Shown here in pieces: positions 55,968 to 64,000 of a DNA stretch of 64,000 nucleotides. The DNA comes from Hymenobacter pini (GTDB lineage: Bacteria > Bacteroidota > Bacteroidia > Cytophagales > Hymenobacteraceae): positions 868,001-932,000 of the forward strand of contig NZ_JAIZZH010000003.1 in the NCBI RefSeq assembly GCF_020421205.1, read 5' to 3'. The notes beneath the pieces are model-generated. The model did no database searches. It worked only from the letters and a program-made list of their open reading frames with translations, and was not told the DNA's origin. The translations under genes were made by a program, and so were the position numbers. Numbering within the stretch: position 1 is the first letter of the stretch; the number at the start of each line of letters is the position of its first letter.

Positions 55968-57494
55968 TTGAAAACATTCTACGCCCTCCTGTCCGGCCTG
56001 CTGCTCACGTCCACTGCCCTGGCCCAAACTACGCCCGGCGGGGTCCGCATCGGCGCGGCCGGCACCCCCGATGCCGCCGCCATCCTCGACGTTTCGGCCA
56101 CTGGCAAGGGCCTGCTCATTCCCCGCATGGACTCCGCCGCCCGCGCCGCCATTCCTACTCCCCCCGACGGGCTGATGGTGTTCCAGACCGACGGCCGCCA
56201 GGGTTTCTGGTACGCCACCGGCGGCAGCTGGGTGTTTATCCCCGACAAAGCCCGCGCCGGCGACAACCTCGGCAACCACGTCCTCGGTCGCAACCTGGTG
56301 CTTAACAACCAGCGCATCGTGGGCGGTACGGCCGCCGCGCCCGGCACCAATGGCCTCACCATCGACGCCAACGGCCTGGTCCGCCTGCGCACCAATATTC
56401 GCCCCCTGAACACCTACGACAACGGCGCCGGCCTCCGCCTCGATGATGCCGACGCCGGCCTGCTGGTGCGCACCACCATTGGCTACGGCTCCCCCACCCC
56501 GCTCATCTCGGGCCAGGGCGACCGGCTGATGTGGCTGTCATACTACGGGGCCTTCCGGGCCGGCGGCGTCGATGGCACCCAGTGGGACAACGGCAGCCTG
56601 GGCTTCTACTCGGCCGCCTTCGGCTACAACAACCTGCTAAGCGGCAACTACGGCCTGGCCAGTGGCTACAACAACACCAACCGGGGCAGCTACTCCGTAA
56701 CCGTTGGCGCCAACAGCTTTGTGGATCAAACCTCCAGTGCCTCGGCCGTGTTCGGCAACCTCTGCCGCGTGAAGGGCAGCTACAGCCTGGCCACGGGCAT
56801 CAACGCCCTGGCCCGGGGCCGCGCCACCTTCGCCCTGGGCGAGCGGTGCACCGCCGACGCCGATAATGCCATTGCCATGGGCCGCTACGCCTCGGCCGGT
56901 GATAAGTTCGGAACCTTCACCATCGGCGACGCCTCCGTCAACGACACGCTGCGGGCCTCGGCCAACAACCAGTTTTCGGCCCGCTACGCCGGCGGCTACC
57001 GCCTCTACTCCAACGCGGCCATGAGCATCGGGGTGGTCCTGAACGCGGGCAGCAACTCCTGGCAGATTACCTCCGACTCGACCAAAAAGGAGCTGGTACG
57101 CCTGGCCGATGGCAACCAGTTTCTGGAGCGCATCAACCGCCTGCGTCTGGGCTCCTGGAACTACCGCGGCCAGGACCCGCGCACCATGCGCCACTACGGC
57201 CCCATGGCCCAGGATTTCTACCACGCCTTCGGCCACGACGCCCTCGGCACCATCGGCAACGACTCCACCATCAACCAAGCCGACTTCGACGGGGTGAACC
57301 TGATTGCCATCCAGGCCCTCTACCGCCAGGTGCTGGAACTCAAGCAGGAAAACGCCCGGCTACAGGCGCAGCTACTGCAGCTCAGCACCCGCCCAGCCGC
57401 CGAGCCCGAAAAGGCCGCTACGGCTTCCACGGCCGCCCTGGAGGAACGCCTGCGCCGCCTCGAAGCCCTGCTCGGGGCCCAGGCCCAGCGCTAA
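55968..57494 (+). CDS. Secreted protein with head-repeat stalk and S74 chaperone C-terminus
   Basis: A 508-residue protein (TTG start) with a signal peptide (YALLSGLLLTSTALAQ). The middle (about 190-320) has repeated SxAxGxxN-type turns (NYGLASGYNNTNRGSYSVTVGANSF), like trimeric-autotransporter head repeats. Residues 380-490 form a peptidase S74 / intramolecular chaperone domain: SDSTKKELVRLADGN with the Ser-Lys pair, then NLIAIQALYRQVLELKQEN. In phage tail spikes this domain trims itself after trimer folding. Here the gene is outside the prophage and carries a signal peptide, so it is likely a host surface fibre. Confidence 0.8.
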   Translation: MKTFYALLSGLLLTSTALAQTTPGGVRIGAAGTPDAAAILDVSATGKGLLIPRMDSAARAAIPTPPDGLMVFQTDGRQGFWYATGGSWVFIPDKARAGDNLGNHVLGRNLVLNNQRIVGGTAAAPGTNGLTIDANGLVRLRTNIRPLNTYDNGAGLRLDDADAGLLVRTTIGYGSPTPLISGQGDRLMWLSYYGAFRAGGVDGTQWDNGSLGFYSAAFGYNNLLSGNYGLASGYNNTNRGSYSVTVGANSFVDQTSSASAVFGNLCRVKGSYSLATGINALARGRATFALGERCTADADNAIAMGRYASAGDKFGTFTIGDASVNDTLRASANNQFSARYAGGYRLYSNAAMSIGVVLNAGSNSWQITSDSTKKELVRLADGNQFLERINRLRLGSWNYRGQDPRTMRHYGPMAQDFYHAFGHDALGTIGNDSTINQADFDGVNLIAIQALYRQVLELKQENARLQAQLLQLSTRPAAEPEKAATASTAALEERLRRLEALLGAQAQR

Positions 57495-57518
57495 CGCCAG
57501 TCCGCCAGCAGCCTACGC

Positions 57519-57570
57519 TAACCCGTTGCGCCCGGCCTTTCTCATTGAAAAGGCTGGGCGCAACGGGTTA
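57519..57570. terminator. Long hairpin after S74-protein gene
   Basis: AACCCGTTGCGCCCGGCCTTT pairs with AAAGGCTGGGCGCAACGGGTT around a short loop. It may serve the S74 gene and the pseudogene on the other strand. Confidence 0.75.
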
Positions 57571-57590
57571 AAGGCCGAACCGCAACCGAA

Positions 57591-57990
57591 CTACTTCAAC
57601 GCCTTCGCATCATACACCACCTGCCCGCTAATGAGCGTCAGGAGGCTGGTGGTGCGGGGCAGCGCCGGGGGCGGCACCGAGAAGATATCCTGCGACAGGA
57701 CCACCACATCGGCCAGCTGACCCACCGCAATCCGGCTCTTGTTGGCTTCCTAAAATTCGGTGAAGGCCGAGCCGTAGGTGTAGGCCTGCACCGCCTGCTC
57801 CCGGGTAATGGCCTTCTGGGGCTGAGCCGGCGTGAGGCTGGCCATCATACTGTTCAGAAACGGATTCAGGGGCCTATCGGAGCCCAGGGCCACCGGCCCC
57901 CCGGCCGTGAGCAGTGACGTGAGCGGCTGCATGCTCCGGCCCAGCGCTGCTGAAACAGCTGCGGCTTGGTGCAGTGCATGGGGTTCTAAC
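57591..57990 (-). pseudogene. Broken amidohydrolase (YtcJ-like) remnant
   Basis: Minus-strand reading gives an amidohydrolase C-terminus: TAGGPVALGSDRPLNPF, then TREQAVQAYTYGSAF, then an in-frame TAG (57750-57752), then SRIAVGQLADVVVLSQDIF and a normal stop at 57591. The blocks match the D-containing GSD motif and the closing GxLADxVVL motif of YtcJ-type enzymes. The N-terminal two thirds is missing, so it is a decayed gene. Confidence 0.8.
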
Positions 57991-58038
57991 CAAAAAGCCA
58001 GCTCCCCTCCTTCGCGCAGGAGAGAAACTGGCTTTTTG
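57990..58038. terminator. Hairpin downstream of alpha/beta hydrolase
   Basis: AAAAAGCCAG and CTGGCTTTTT arms with an inner GGAG/CTCC hairpin. Confidence 0.75.
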
Positions 58039-58054
58039 GTCATAGATGATGTAG

Positions 58055-58885
58055 TCAGTTAGCTGCCGTGGCCTGCGGTGCCGTGGCTGGGGCCTTGGCT
58101 TGCTGGCTGGTAACGGACAGGATGAGCTGCACGGTTTCGGCGGGCTGGTCCCAGTGCGGAAAATGGCCGCAGTGGTCGAACCAGTAGAGGGCGGCATCGG
58201 GGAAGGCGGCGGTGGCGCGGCGGGCCTGGCTGGGGAAGCACACCCGGTCTTGCCGGCCCCAGCCGATTACCAGCGGGTGCCGGAGGCTACCCCGCGGAGC
58301 ACCCTGCTGCCGGGGTCCGTAGGCCAGGTTGCGCAGCAGCTCGTCGAATACGGGTGTGAGGGCGAAGGTGCGCAGCTCGGTGAGGGCCACCTCGGCGGGG
58401 ATGCGCCAGGGCCGGGCCGAAAACTGGGCCAGCAGCAGTGTGCGGGGTAGCGCGTGGCCGGTGAGGGCGGGCAGGGCCGGTTCCAGGGCCCGCAGCAGCC
58501 GCACCGAGCCGGCTACCGAGTAGTAGAAGAACGGCACCTGCCACCCCTGCCAGAACCCGCCGGGGTCCAGGGATACCACGGCACCCACCACCCCGCGCCG
58601 GGCCAGCTCCAGCACCAGCCGCGCCCCCATGGAGGAGCCCACGCAGTCGATGCCGGTGAGCTGCCGGGCCTGCAGCCAGGTGGTAAGGGCGTCGGCCAGC
58701 TCGTAGAAGCCGTTGGGGCCGGGTAGCGGGGGCGTCTGGCCGTGGCCGGGCAGGTCTACGGCCAGTACCTCACGGTGGGCCGCCAGCTCCTTCAGAATAG
58801 GGTTCCAGGAGCGCCAGCTGCCCCCAATGCCGTGAATAAGCAGCAACGGCCGTCCGCTGCCGCGCCGAATATGATGCAGTTCCAT
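58055..58885 (-). CDS. Alpha/beta hydrolase
   Basis: The ATG at 58885 (MELHHIRRGSG) gives 276 residues; the frame continues upstream but without family content. Oxyanion-hole block PLLLIHGIGGSWRSW, nucleophile elbow VGSSMGARLVLE (GSSMG with the Ser nucleophile), and C-terminal DHCGHFPHWDQP with the catalytic His. The acid is in VIGWGRQDRVC. Substrate unknown. It reads leftward, divergent from nothing nearby; 58886-59085 holds no gene. Confidence 0.9.
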   Translation of the reverse strand: MELHHIRRGSGRPLLLIHGIGGSWRSWNPILKELAAHREVLAVDLPGHGQTPPLPGPNGFYELADALTTWLQARQLTGIDCVGSSMGARLVLELARRGVVGAVVSLDPGGFWQGWQVPFFYYSVAGSVRLLRALEPALPALTGHALPRTLLLAQFSARPWRIPAEVALTELRTFALTPVFDELLRNLAYGPRQQGAPRGSLRHPLVIGWGRQDRVCFPSQARRATAAFPDAALYWFDHCGHFPHWDQPAETVQLILSVTSQQAKAPATAPQATAAN

Positions 58886-59085
58886 AGGTGCGTATACCAA
58901 ACAGTTGAACCATGGCCTGGTCCCCGTCGGCTTCACCAGCAGGCACAGGCTTCGATGTGGTAGTACGCGGATCCTTTGCCGGACAGCCACGTTTGAACCG
59001 GATTCTGTACACTCACTGCTTTTTATCCTGAATGGGCACCTGCCCATACGGGAGGCTGGCTGCTGATTAGCGGGCAGTGGCCTCG

Positions 59086-60189
59086 CTACGTCCAGTACAG
59101 CAGCGGGGCCTGGGGGAAGCGCGCGGCCCACTCCTGCTGAAAGAACGCGCGGAGCTGACGCATATCGGCGGGCTGGTACACGTATTTGGTGCCCCCAAAC
59201 TTGTTGCGCTTCACCGCCCGGGTTTCCTCAGCTAAGTCCAGGGAGGTGTTGGGGTACCAGCCCAGCAGCACCTGCTTGGAGCCGGGCGTAAACCGGTGGG
59301 TAATGCACTCCAGCGTCAGGTCGCAGGGAAAGTCGAGGGTGGCGGCCAGCCTATCCAGCAACTGACGGTAGGCTTCCTGCCAACCGGGAAACGGCATAAT
59401 GGGGGCTAACACCACGCCCACCGGGTAGCCGCCCCCACCCTGCTCTCGGGGTAACGCCAACTGCCGCAACGCCTGCAGCCGGGCTTCCACGGAGGCGGTA
59501 CCGCCTTCCAGCTGGCGCACCAGGGGCTCGGCGTTGAGGCTGAAGCGGGCCCGGGTACGGCCGTGGTGAGGCAAGTCCATCAGTGTGTCCACGTGATTGT
59601 ACTTGCTCACGAAGCGCAGGTGCGCGCCTTCTCGCTCCCCGTAGTACCGGATGCACTCGGCCAGGGAGCCGGTGAGGTGCTCAATGCCCAGCACATCGGT
59701 GTAGCAGCTTACCTCAAAGGACGTGACGCGGCCGGCCTGCTCGTACTGCTGGGTGTTCCGGAGCAATTGGGGCAGGTTGGCAAAGGCCTTTACCACGGGC
59801 GGACCGCTGAGGCTGCCGGCCAGGTAGCAGTACTGGCAGTGGGCGGGGCAGCCTTCGGCCAGGTTCATCTGCCAGTCGGCGGAAGGGGGCGTGTGCTGCA
59901 GGCGCAGGGCACTGGGTGGAGCGCATACCACGGCCAGGGTGCTTTTGGCCCGGCGGTAGGTTTCCCGGTCGTCGGCCCCGCGCAGACCGGTGATGCGGTT
60001 GGATTTCAGCAGCTCCACCTCCAGCCCCTGGGCCGTTACCCGCTCCAGCATCTGCTGGCCGAAGGGCTGATCGAGGGCATCGGGCGTGAATACCACCCGC
60101 TTGGGTAGCCACAGTTTGGCGGCGTGGGTGCGCACGGCGGGCGTGGGTTCCAGAATAGCAAGCGAGGGAAACAGCTGGGTTTGCGACAT
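59086..60189 (-). CDS. SPL-family radical SAM protein
   Basis: The ATG at 60189 (MSQTQLFPSL) gives 367 residues. The cluster motif C-x3-C-x2-C is CPAHCQYCY near residue 117, binding a 4Fe-4S cluster and S-adenosylmethionine. The rest matches spore photoproduct lyase-like proteins (VVKAFANLPQLL, FSLNAEPLVRQLEGG, GGGGYPVGVVLAPIMP). The organism class forms no spores, so the substrate is probably another DNA or nucleic-acid lesion. Ends at 59086, with the alpha/beta hydrolase next on the same strand. Confidence 0.87.
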   Translation of the reverse strand: MSQTQLFPSLAILEPTPAVRTHAAKLWLPKRVVFTPDALDQPFGQQMLERVTAQGLEVELLKSNRITGLRGADDRETYRRAKSTLAVVCAPPSALRLQHTPPSADWQMNLAEGCPAHCQYCYLAGSLSGPPVVKAFANLPQLLRNTQQYEQAGRVTSFEVSCYTDVLGIEHLTGSLAECIRYYGEREGAHLRFVSKYNHVDTLMDLPHHGRTRARFSLNAEPLVRQLEGGTASVEARLQALRQLALPREQGGGGYPVGVVLAPIMPFPGWQEAYRQLLDRLAATLDFPCDLTLECITHRFTPGSKQVLLGWYPNTSLDLAEETRAVKRNKFGGTKYVYQPADMRQLRAFFQQEWAARFPQAPLLYWT

Positions 60190-60294
60190 AGTCAGGTATA
60201 ACACCCACCCCGCCCGGATAGCTCCCCGGAAACTAATTCTTTACGACTAAAAAGCCGCTTTTCACCTTAACAAACCGGCCTCAACATTCCCGGG

Positions 60295-60966
60295 CTACTC
60301 CGGCAAAATCCGCAGCACATCGGCCACTTCCTGCAGGCGCTTGGCAATGGGTTCCAGCAGCTCATCGGGCACAGGCACCTGCCCGGCACTGCGGGCTTTG
60401 AGGTAGCGCACCACGGCCATCTGGTTGTGCAAGGCTTCTTCGGCTTCGCGGCGCAACTGCTCCCAGCCAGCGGCATCGGCACTGCCCAGTACCTGGCGGC
60501 GGGCTTCCAGAGCCAGCATCACCAGGTCGGCGAGTTGCAGCAAAAGCTGCTGCTCGGCTTCCGTAAATTCCCGGGGCTCGTAGTCGGCCAGGCAAATGGT
60601 ACCCAGGCACTGCCCCTGCTGGGTACGTATGGGCGCACCGGCGTAAAACTGTACCTTCAGCTGCCGCATTGCCTCCGTGTTGTAGGCATCGGTGGGCAGC
60701 AGGTGGTTGTACACCAGCACCGGCTGAGGGGCCGTAATAGCGCGGGGGCACAGGCTTTGCTCAAGGGGCAGTACCTGCTGGGCATCTAGGCCTACGCTGG
60801 CTTTGTGCCACACTTGCTGCTCCGCCACGAAGGCAATGCGCGCCACCGGCACGCTGAAGATGTAGGCCGCCAGCGCCACCAAGTCGTCGAACAGCTTTTC
60901 CTGGGCCGAATACAGGATGTCGTACGAGTCGAGCACCTCCAAACGGCTATGGTCATCGATAAGCAT
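60295..60966 (-). CDS. GAF-domain protein
   Basis: A 223-residue protein with a GAF domain over about 20-160: LDDLVALAAYIFSVPVARI, then KASVGLDAQQVLPLEQSLC, then IRTQQGQCLGTICLADYEPREFTEAEQQLLLQLAD. The remaining C-terminus (about 170-223) is helical. No kinase or output domain follows, so it is a stand-alone sensor; ligand unknown. Reads leftward, divergent from the secreted gene at 61340. Confidence 0.88.
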   Translation of the reverse strand: MLIDDHSRLEVLDSYDILYSAQEKLFDDLVALAAYIFSVPVARIAFVAEQQVWHKASVGLDAQQVLPLEQSLCPRAITAPQPVLVYNHLLPTDAYNTEAMRQLKVQFYAGAPIRTQQGQCLGTICLADYEPREFTEAEQQLLLQLADLVMLALEARRQVLGSADAAGWEQLRREAEEALHNQMAVVRYLKARSAGQVPVPDELLEPIAKRLQEVADVLRILPE

Positions 60967-61339
60967 TCAGGTACAGCAGTTGGTACTGGCAGGCCGCACG
61001 AGCCATCCTTACAAACATACAGCAGGAACCTGCTCCCAGGAAGCTCAACCAGGAAAAAGAATACCTGCCTTGGATGTCATACCACCAGCAGTTTTTGCAG
61101 GCCGCCAGACTGTCACAAAACGGCACAGCAAATAATACTATTTCAATTTCACCTCGCCTACCACGCTAATCTAAACAGTAGGTCTACGCAGCAACTGCCT
61201 TTCCATGACATAAGCTCCTGCGTAACACATTCATAATTTCGGCTTTCTCTGCCGGCTGTTAGCCACCCATAAAACCAGAGCGTATAGAAGCCTGTAAATT
61301 TTGTTTTTTTCCTGCATTCACCTCTCACGCCGTCACACT
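60967..61339. other. Gene-free divergent intergenic region
   Basis: 373 bp between the divergent GAF and secreted-protein genes. Only a TAAATTTTG-like box at about 61295-61303, a possible -7 element for the 61340 gene, was noticed. Confidence 0.4.
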
Positions 61340-61690
61340 ATGAAAACGCTTTTTGCTTCCGCCGCCGCGCTCCTGCTCGGCATTTCAGTAGCTTCTGCTC
61401 AAACTACACCCACTACCTCGGGCGGTACGGGCACTAGCTCCGGCACTAGCACTACCACGCCCCAGTCTTCTACCTCTACCCAGACGCAGGGCACGATGGG
61501 TAACTCATCTTCGGGGACCATGCAGGGTAGCACTAACCGCCAGGGCACCATGAGCGGACAAGGCACTAACTCAACCCGGATGAACCGCACCAACGGCAAC
61601 AACCGCACTGGTAATCGAGACAAGACCATGCAAAAGTCCCGGAGCACCAACGGTAAAAAAACCACTTCTACCAACGGCTCTACTTACTAG
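61340..61690 (+). CDS. Secreted Ser/Thr/Asn-rich low-complexity protein
   Basis: The ATG at 61340 gives 116 residues. A signal peptide (MKTLFASAAALLLGISVASA) precedes a low-complexity mature part rich in Ser, Thr, Gly, Gln and Asn, with a basic end (KTMQKSRSTNGKK). It lacks a folded domain and is likely exported and disordered. A terminator follows at 61711-61739. Function unknown. Confidence 0.65.
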   Translation: MKTLFASAAALLLGISVASAQTTPTTSGGTGTSSGTSTTTPQSSTSTQTQGTMGNSSSGTMQGSTNRQGTMSGQGTNSTRMNRTNGNNRTGNRDKTMQKSRSTNGKKTTSTNGSTY

Positions 61691-61710
61691 AGCACCTCAT
61701 TTGCCTGAAA

Positions 61711-61739
61711 GGCTGCCTACACAGTAGGCAGCCTTTTTT
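61711..61739 (+). terminator. Terminator after secreted low-complexity gene
   Basis: GGCTGCCTAC and GTAGGCAGCC arms, ACA loop, then T-run. Confidence 0.9.
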
Positions 61740-61931
61740 ATAGCTGGCAGCTACGGGGTAGCTGCGCCGGGGCGTTTCACTTTGCTACTTTGGTTCTTCT
61801 GGTGCTGGGAAAAACTGCTTTATCGTCTTCCAACCAAACATTATTACGCTGTCAAACATCCAAGTACGCACCGGCAGCCTGCCTTGACAGTATTCAAATC
61901 AGCTACCCGTTAGCACTGCCTCATTCGACAC

Positions 61932-61966
61932 AAAAAAGGCCGTATCATGCCAGATACGACCTTTTT
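61932..61966. terminator. Terminator downstream of DUF4136-like gene
   Basis: AAAAAAGGCCGTATC and GATACGACCTTTTT arms; serves the leftward lipoprotein gene. Confidence 0.85.
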
Positions 61967-61983
61967 CGGCGTGTGTTAGCTGC

Positions 61984-62583
61984 TCACTGCTTTTCAACCG
62001 GAAACTTATCCAGGATATCCTTGGCCGATTTGGCAAACTCGCTACCCAGACGGGCCGGATTGTTCACGGCATCGGCCACGGAGCCGCGCCACACCAGGTT
62101 GTTGCTGCGCGAGTCCACCATATCCAGAATCATGGTGCCTTCTTGGTAAGTTTCGGTGCGGTAGCCGGTGTTGTAGTAGGGCGTGGTGTACCAGTAGCCG
62201 TAGTTGATGGGCAGGTAAGCCCCACGGTACGAAAAAGCGTAGGGGAAAGCATAGCCGGCAGCCGGGGGGTTGGCCACCGTGCGCTCGGCTTCCTCAATGT
62301 AGAGGTGGTAGGTGAGGTAGAAATCCGGCTTGGCAGTACCCTGCACCATCCGGATGCCCCGCTTGGCCATTTCGCCGTTGATGGCGTCCTGAATTTGCTG
62401 GTCGTTGAGGGAGCTTTGGTAGATGGGGTTCCTGGAGTCAGCGGACTTTACTTCGGTTTTGGCCCAGTCGTAAGTGCGGTACTGGCTAAAATCAACACCG
62501 GGCTTTTGCTGCACGGCCACCGGGGCTGAGCAGCCCGTTAGTAGCAATACCAGCAGCAGGAATGATGCAAGAGTAGTTTTCAT
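61984..62583 (-). CDS. DUF4136-like lipoprotein
   Basis: A 199-residue protein. The lipobox LLTGC (Cys18) predicts lipidation. The mature part has the DUF4136 pattern: DFSQYRTYDWAK near residue 31, then DQQIQDAINGEMAKRG, and a late EGTMILDMVDSRSNNLVWRG block. Such proteins sit in the outer membrane or periplasm; function unknown. The Tyr/Pro-rich insert at about 110-145 (AFPYAFSYRGAYLPINYGY) is peculiar to this group. Confidence 0.85.
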   Translation of the reverse strand: MKTTLASFLLLVLLLTGCSAPVAVQQKPGVDFSQYRTYDWAKTEVKSADSRNPIYQSSLNDQQIQDAINGEMAKRGIRMVQGTAKPDFYLTYHLYIEEAERTVANPPAAGYAFPYAFSYRGAYLPINYGYWYTTPYYNTGYRTETYQEGTMILDMVDSRSNNLVWRGSVADAVNNPARLGSEFAKSAKDILDKFPVEKQ

Positions 62584-62896
62584 AGAAGAAAAGGCTAAGT
62601 CAAGTGAAGGGGTGTTACCGGCTATACTAGCTTGAACTGCGGCTAGTTGCGGCCCACTCCCACATAGCCAAAACCCTGCACGCTGCCCCCGTTGTGCTTC
62701 GGCAGACTATGGAACCGGCCCAGCATAGTGCAAACCCAGCCCTGCTCTAAGCCCTCAACGGCACGTTGCCTGCACTCCGTCCACTACCTTTCCCGTAACC
62801 AGCCTTCATCAACATTTGGGTAACCGGCAACAAGCACCAGGGCTGCTTCCGGAGTGGAAACAGTCCTGGTGCTTAGGCGACGCCGGTTTACGCAGT
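62584..62896. other. Gene-free intergenic region
   Basis: 313 bp with no gene. A hairpin with AAGCACCAGG/CCTGGTGCTT arms (62832-62874) and an inner CTG..TTCC/GGAA..CAG pairing may end the DsbA-family gene, though its T-run is weak. Confidence 0.5.
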
Positions 62897-63598
62897 TTAG
62901 CAAGCTCCCCCGTCGAGGCCGCAGGCGGCCCCCTCGGAGCCGGCCAGCTGCACTGGCTGCGGACGACCTTCGGCCCAAACTTTTTCCAGTACCTCACGGA
63001 ATAGCTCGGTGGGCTGCGCGCCCGATACGGCGTATTTATCCTCGAACACGAAGTAGGGTACCCCGCGGATATTCAGCTGCTGCGCCTGGTACTCATCGTA
63101 GCGCACTTCCTGCTCAAACTGGCTGGAGGCCAGCAGCTGCTCTACCTCGGCGGCGGGCAGGCCCAGTTCAGCGGCCAGGCGCACCAGCGTTGCCCCATCA
63201 TTAATGTCCAGGCCTTCTTCCAGGTACGCTTTAAACAGGCGTTCCTTGGCCGCATCCTGCTGGCCGTGCCGGGCAGCCAAGTGTACCAGCCGGTGGGCCC
63301 GCAGGGAGTTAGCCGGCACTACGTGGTCGAAGTCAAACGCCAAGCCTTCTTCGGCGGCCATCTGCGCCATGTTGGCGCTCATTTGCCGGGCCCAGGCTTC
63401 CGACTGGCCATATTTATGGGCCAGGCGGGCGTACTGGCTTTCGCCGGGCGTGGGGTTGGCCTGAGGGTCCAGCTCGAAGCTGCGCCAGTGGATTTCTACG
63501 TCCTGGGCGTGGTCGAAGGAAGCCAGGGCCTTCTCCAGGCGGCGCTTCCCGATGTAGCAAAACGGACATAGGATGTCCGACCAGATTTCTATTTTCAT
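62897..63598 (-). CDS. DsbA-family FrnE-like oxidoreductase
   Basis: A 233-residue thioredoxin-fold protein starting MKIEIWSDILCPFCYIGKRRLEKAL, with the active CPFC pair at residues 11-14. A long helical insert carries family blocks (HKYGQSEAWARQMSANMAQM), and the C-terminus has GVPYFVFEDKYAVSGAQP with the cis-Pro loop VPYF. It lacks a signal peptide, so it acts in the cytoplasm, as FrnE-like proteins do. It catalyses disulfide exchange or isomerisation. Confidence 0.92.
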   Translation of the reverse strand: MKIEIWSDILCPFCYIGKRRLEKALASFDHAQDVEIHWRSFELDPQANPTPGESQYARLAHKYGQSEAWARQMSANMAQMAAEEGLAFDFDHVVPANSLRAHRLVHLAARHGQQDAAKERLFKAYLEEGLDINDGATLVRLAAELGLPAAEVEQLLASSQFEQEVRYDEYQAQQLNIRGVPYFVFEDKYAVSGAQPTELFREVLEKVWAEGRPQPVQLAGSEGAACGLDGGAC

Positions 63599-63676
63599 GC
63601 TGCGTGGGCGTTGTGGCGGTTGAAACCGCTATAAGCCCGTTCGTCAGCAAAAAGTTTACCCCAGCCTTATCAACCC

Positions 63677-64000
63677 ATGACTGCCTGCCACTTTAACGCC
63701 ACCCTGGAAGCCGGCGGCCCCAGCTTTATGCCCACGCAAATACTGGTGGTGCCCCCTGTGATGCTGGAAGCCCTGGGCGGCCGGCAGGTGCGCCGGGTAA
63801 CGGGCACGCTCAATGGCCACTCCGTGCGGCTGGGCCTGTTGCCGCTTACCGGGGGTGGCCGCTATCTGATGGTGAACAAGGAGCTGTGCCAGCGCATTGG
63901 TGTGCAGCTGGGCCAGCGCGTAACGCTGGCACTGGCACCCGACCCGGAACCGGACCGGGTGGATATTCCGGATGAGCTGGCGGAGGCGCTGGAGGCGTGG
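63677..64000 (+). CDS. YdeI/DUF1905-like protein, 3' end cut by window
   Basis: The ATG at 63677 opens a frame with 108 visible residues to the window end. MTACHFNATLEAGG then VRRVTGTLNGHSVRLGLLPLTGGGRYLMVNKELCQRIGVQLGQRVTL matches the DUF1905 beta-barrel domain. VDIPDELAEALEA is typical of the linker to the YdeI/OmpD-associated domain, which would follow. Function in the family is poorly known. Confidence 0.8.
   Translation, partial: MTACHFNATLEAGGPSFMPTQILVVPPVMLEALGGRQVRRVTGTLNGHSVRLGLLPLTGGGRYLMVNKELCQRIGVQLGQRVTLALAPDPEPDRVDIPDELAEALEAW

Overview
The window suggests a high-GC Bacteroidota chromosome close to Hymenobacter (Cytophagales). The evidence is an M36 metallopeptidase with a type IX secretion (Por) sorting domain, host promoter boxes of the Bacteroidota form (TACCTTTG before the rRNA-methyltransferase-like gene and before mfd), few Shine-Dalgarno sites, and the familiar housekeeping genes mutS, mfd, yajQ and terC. 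The assignment rests on gene content and motifs seen by eye, not on a database search.

Positions 1 to about 35417 are a tailed-phage prophage whose left end lies outside the window. Nearly all its genes read rightward. In order they are: end of a tail-fibre gene and a lectin-fold tail protein (1-1097); an S49 prohead protease with a probable nested scaffold, the major capsid protein and small head or tail genes (1209-5711); a ParB-methyltransferase fusion, small and large terminase, portal and adaptor (5701-12333); a lysis cassette of holin, GH24 endolysin and single-gene spanin (12333-13731); an AT-rich leftward island with a membrane protein and an AAA-TOPRIM (OLD-like) ATPase (13747-16268); accessory cassette 1 (structured RNA, genes A-B-C, Fic protein; 16364-18870); the tail module with an SprB-repeat protein and the tape measure (18963-27413); a lone A paralogue, an SH3 membrane protein and an LRR protein (27526-31153); accessory cassette 2 (structured RNA, A-B-C, KilA-N, cyclase-like protein; 31239-33972); and a leftward tyrosine integrase (34019-35308) beside tRNA-Leu.

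The most unusual content is a pair of about 190-nt RNAs at 16396-16589 and 31271-31459. Both have the same promoter geometry, a long-range helix P1, a lollipop hairpin P2, and a 22-25-nt terminator-like helix H whose loop holds the 3' strand of P1. In both copies that strand is also complementary to the start of the next gene (A), with pairing beginning exactly at the G of its ATG. The sequences differ between copies while the pairing is kept, which points to an antisense regulator resembling in layout the c4 immunity RNAs of phages P1/P7. A second prophage signal is a four-copy element (GYGTCC, 25 nt, GCTTTG) with constant spacing, placed just after terminators and before phage transcription units; it looks like a phage promoter class.

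From 35418 the window is host chromosome: tRNA-Leu and tRNA-Gly, mutS, an RNA methyltransferase, the M36 peptidase, a J-domain protein, TerC, YajQ, GNAT, thioesterase, an NYN-cold-shock protein, a YdjM-like protein, mfd, an AT-rich two-gene island (52857-54471), a 21-bp tandem array (12 units), an S74-chaperone surface protein, a broken amidohydrolase, an alpha/beta hydrolase, an SPL-type radical SAM protein, a GAF protein, a DUF4136-like lipoprotein, a DsbA-family protein, and the start of a YdeI/DUF1905-like gene cut by the window end. Two families of long inverted repeats sit next to mutS and mfd.
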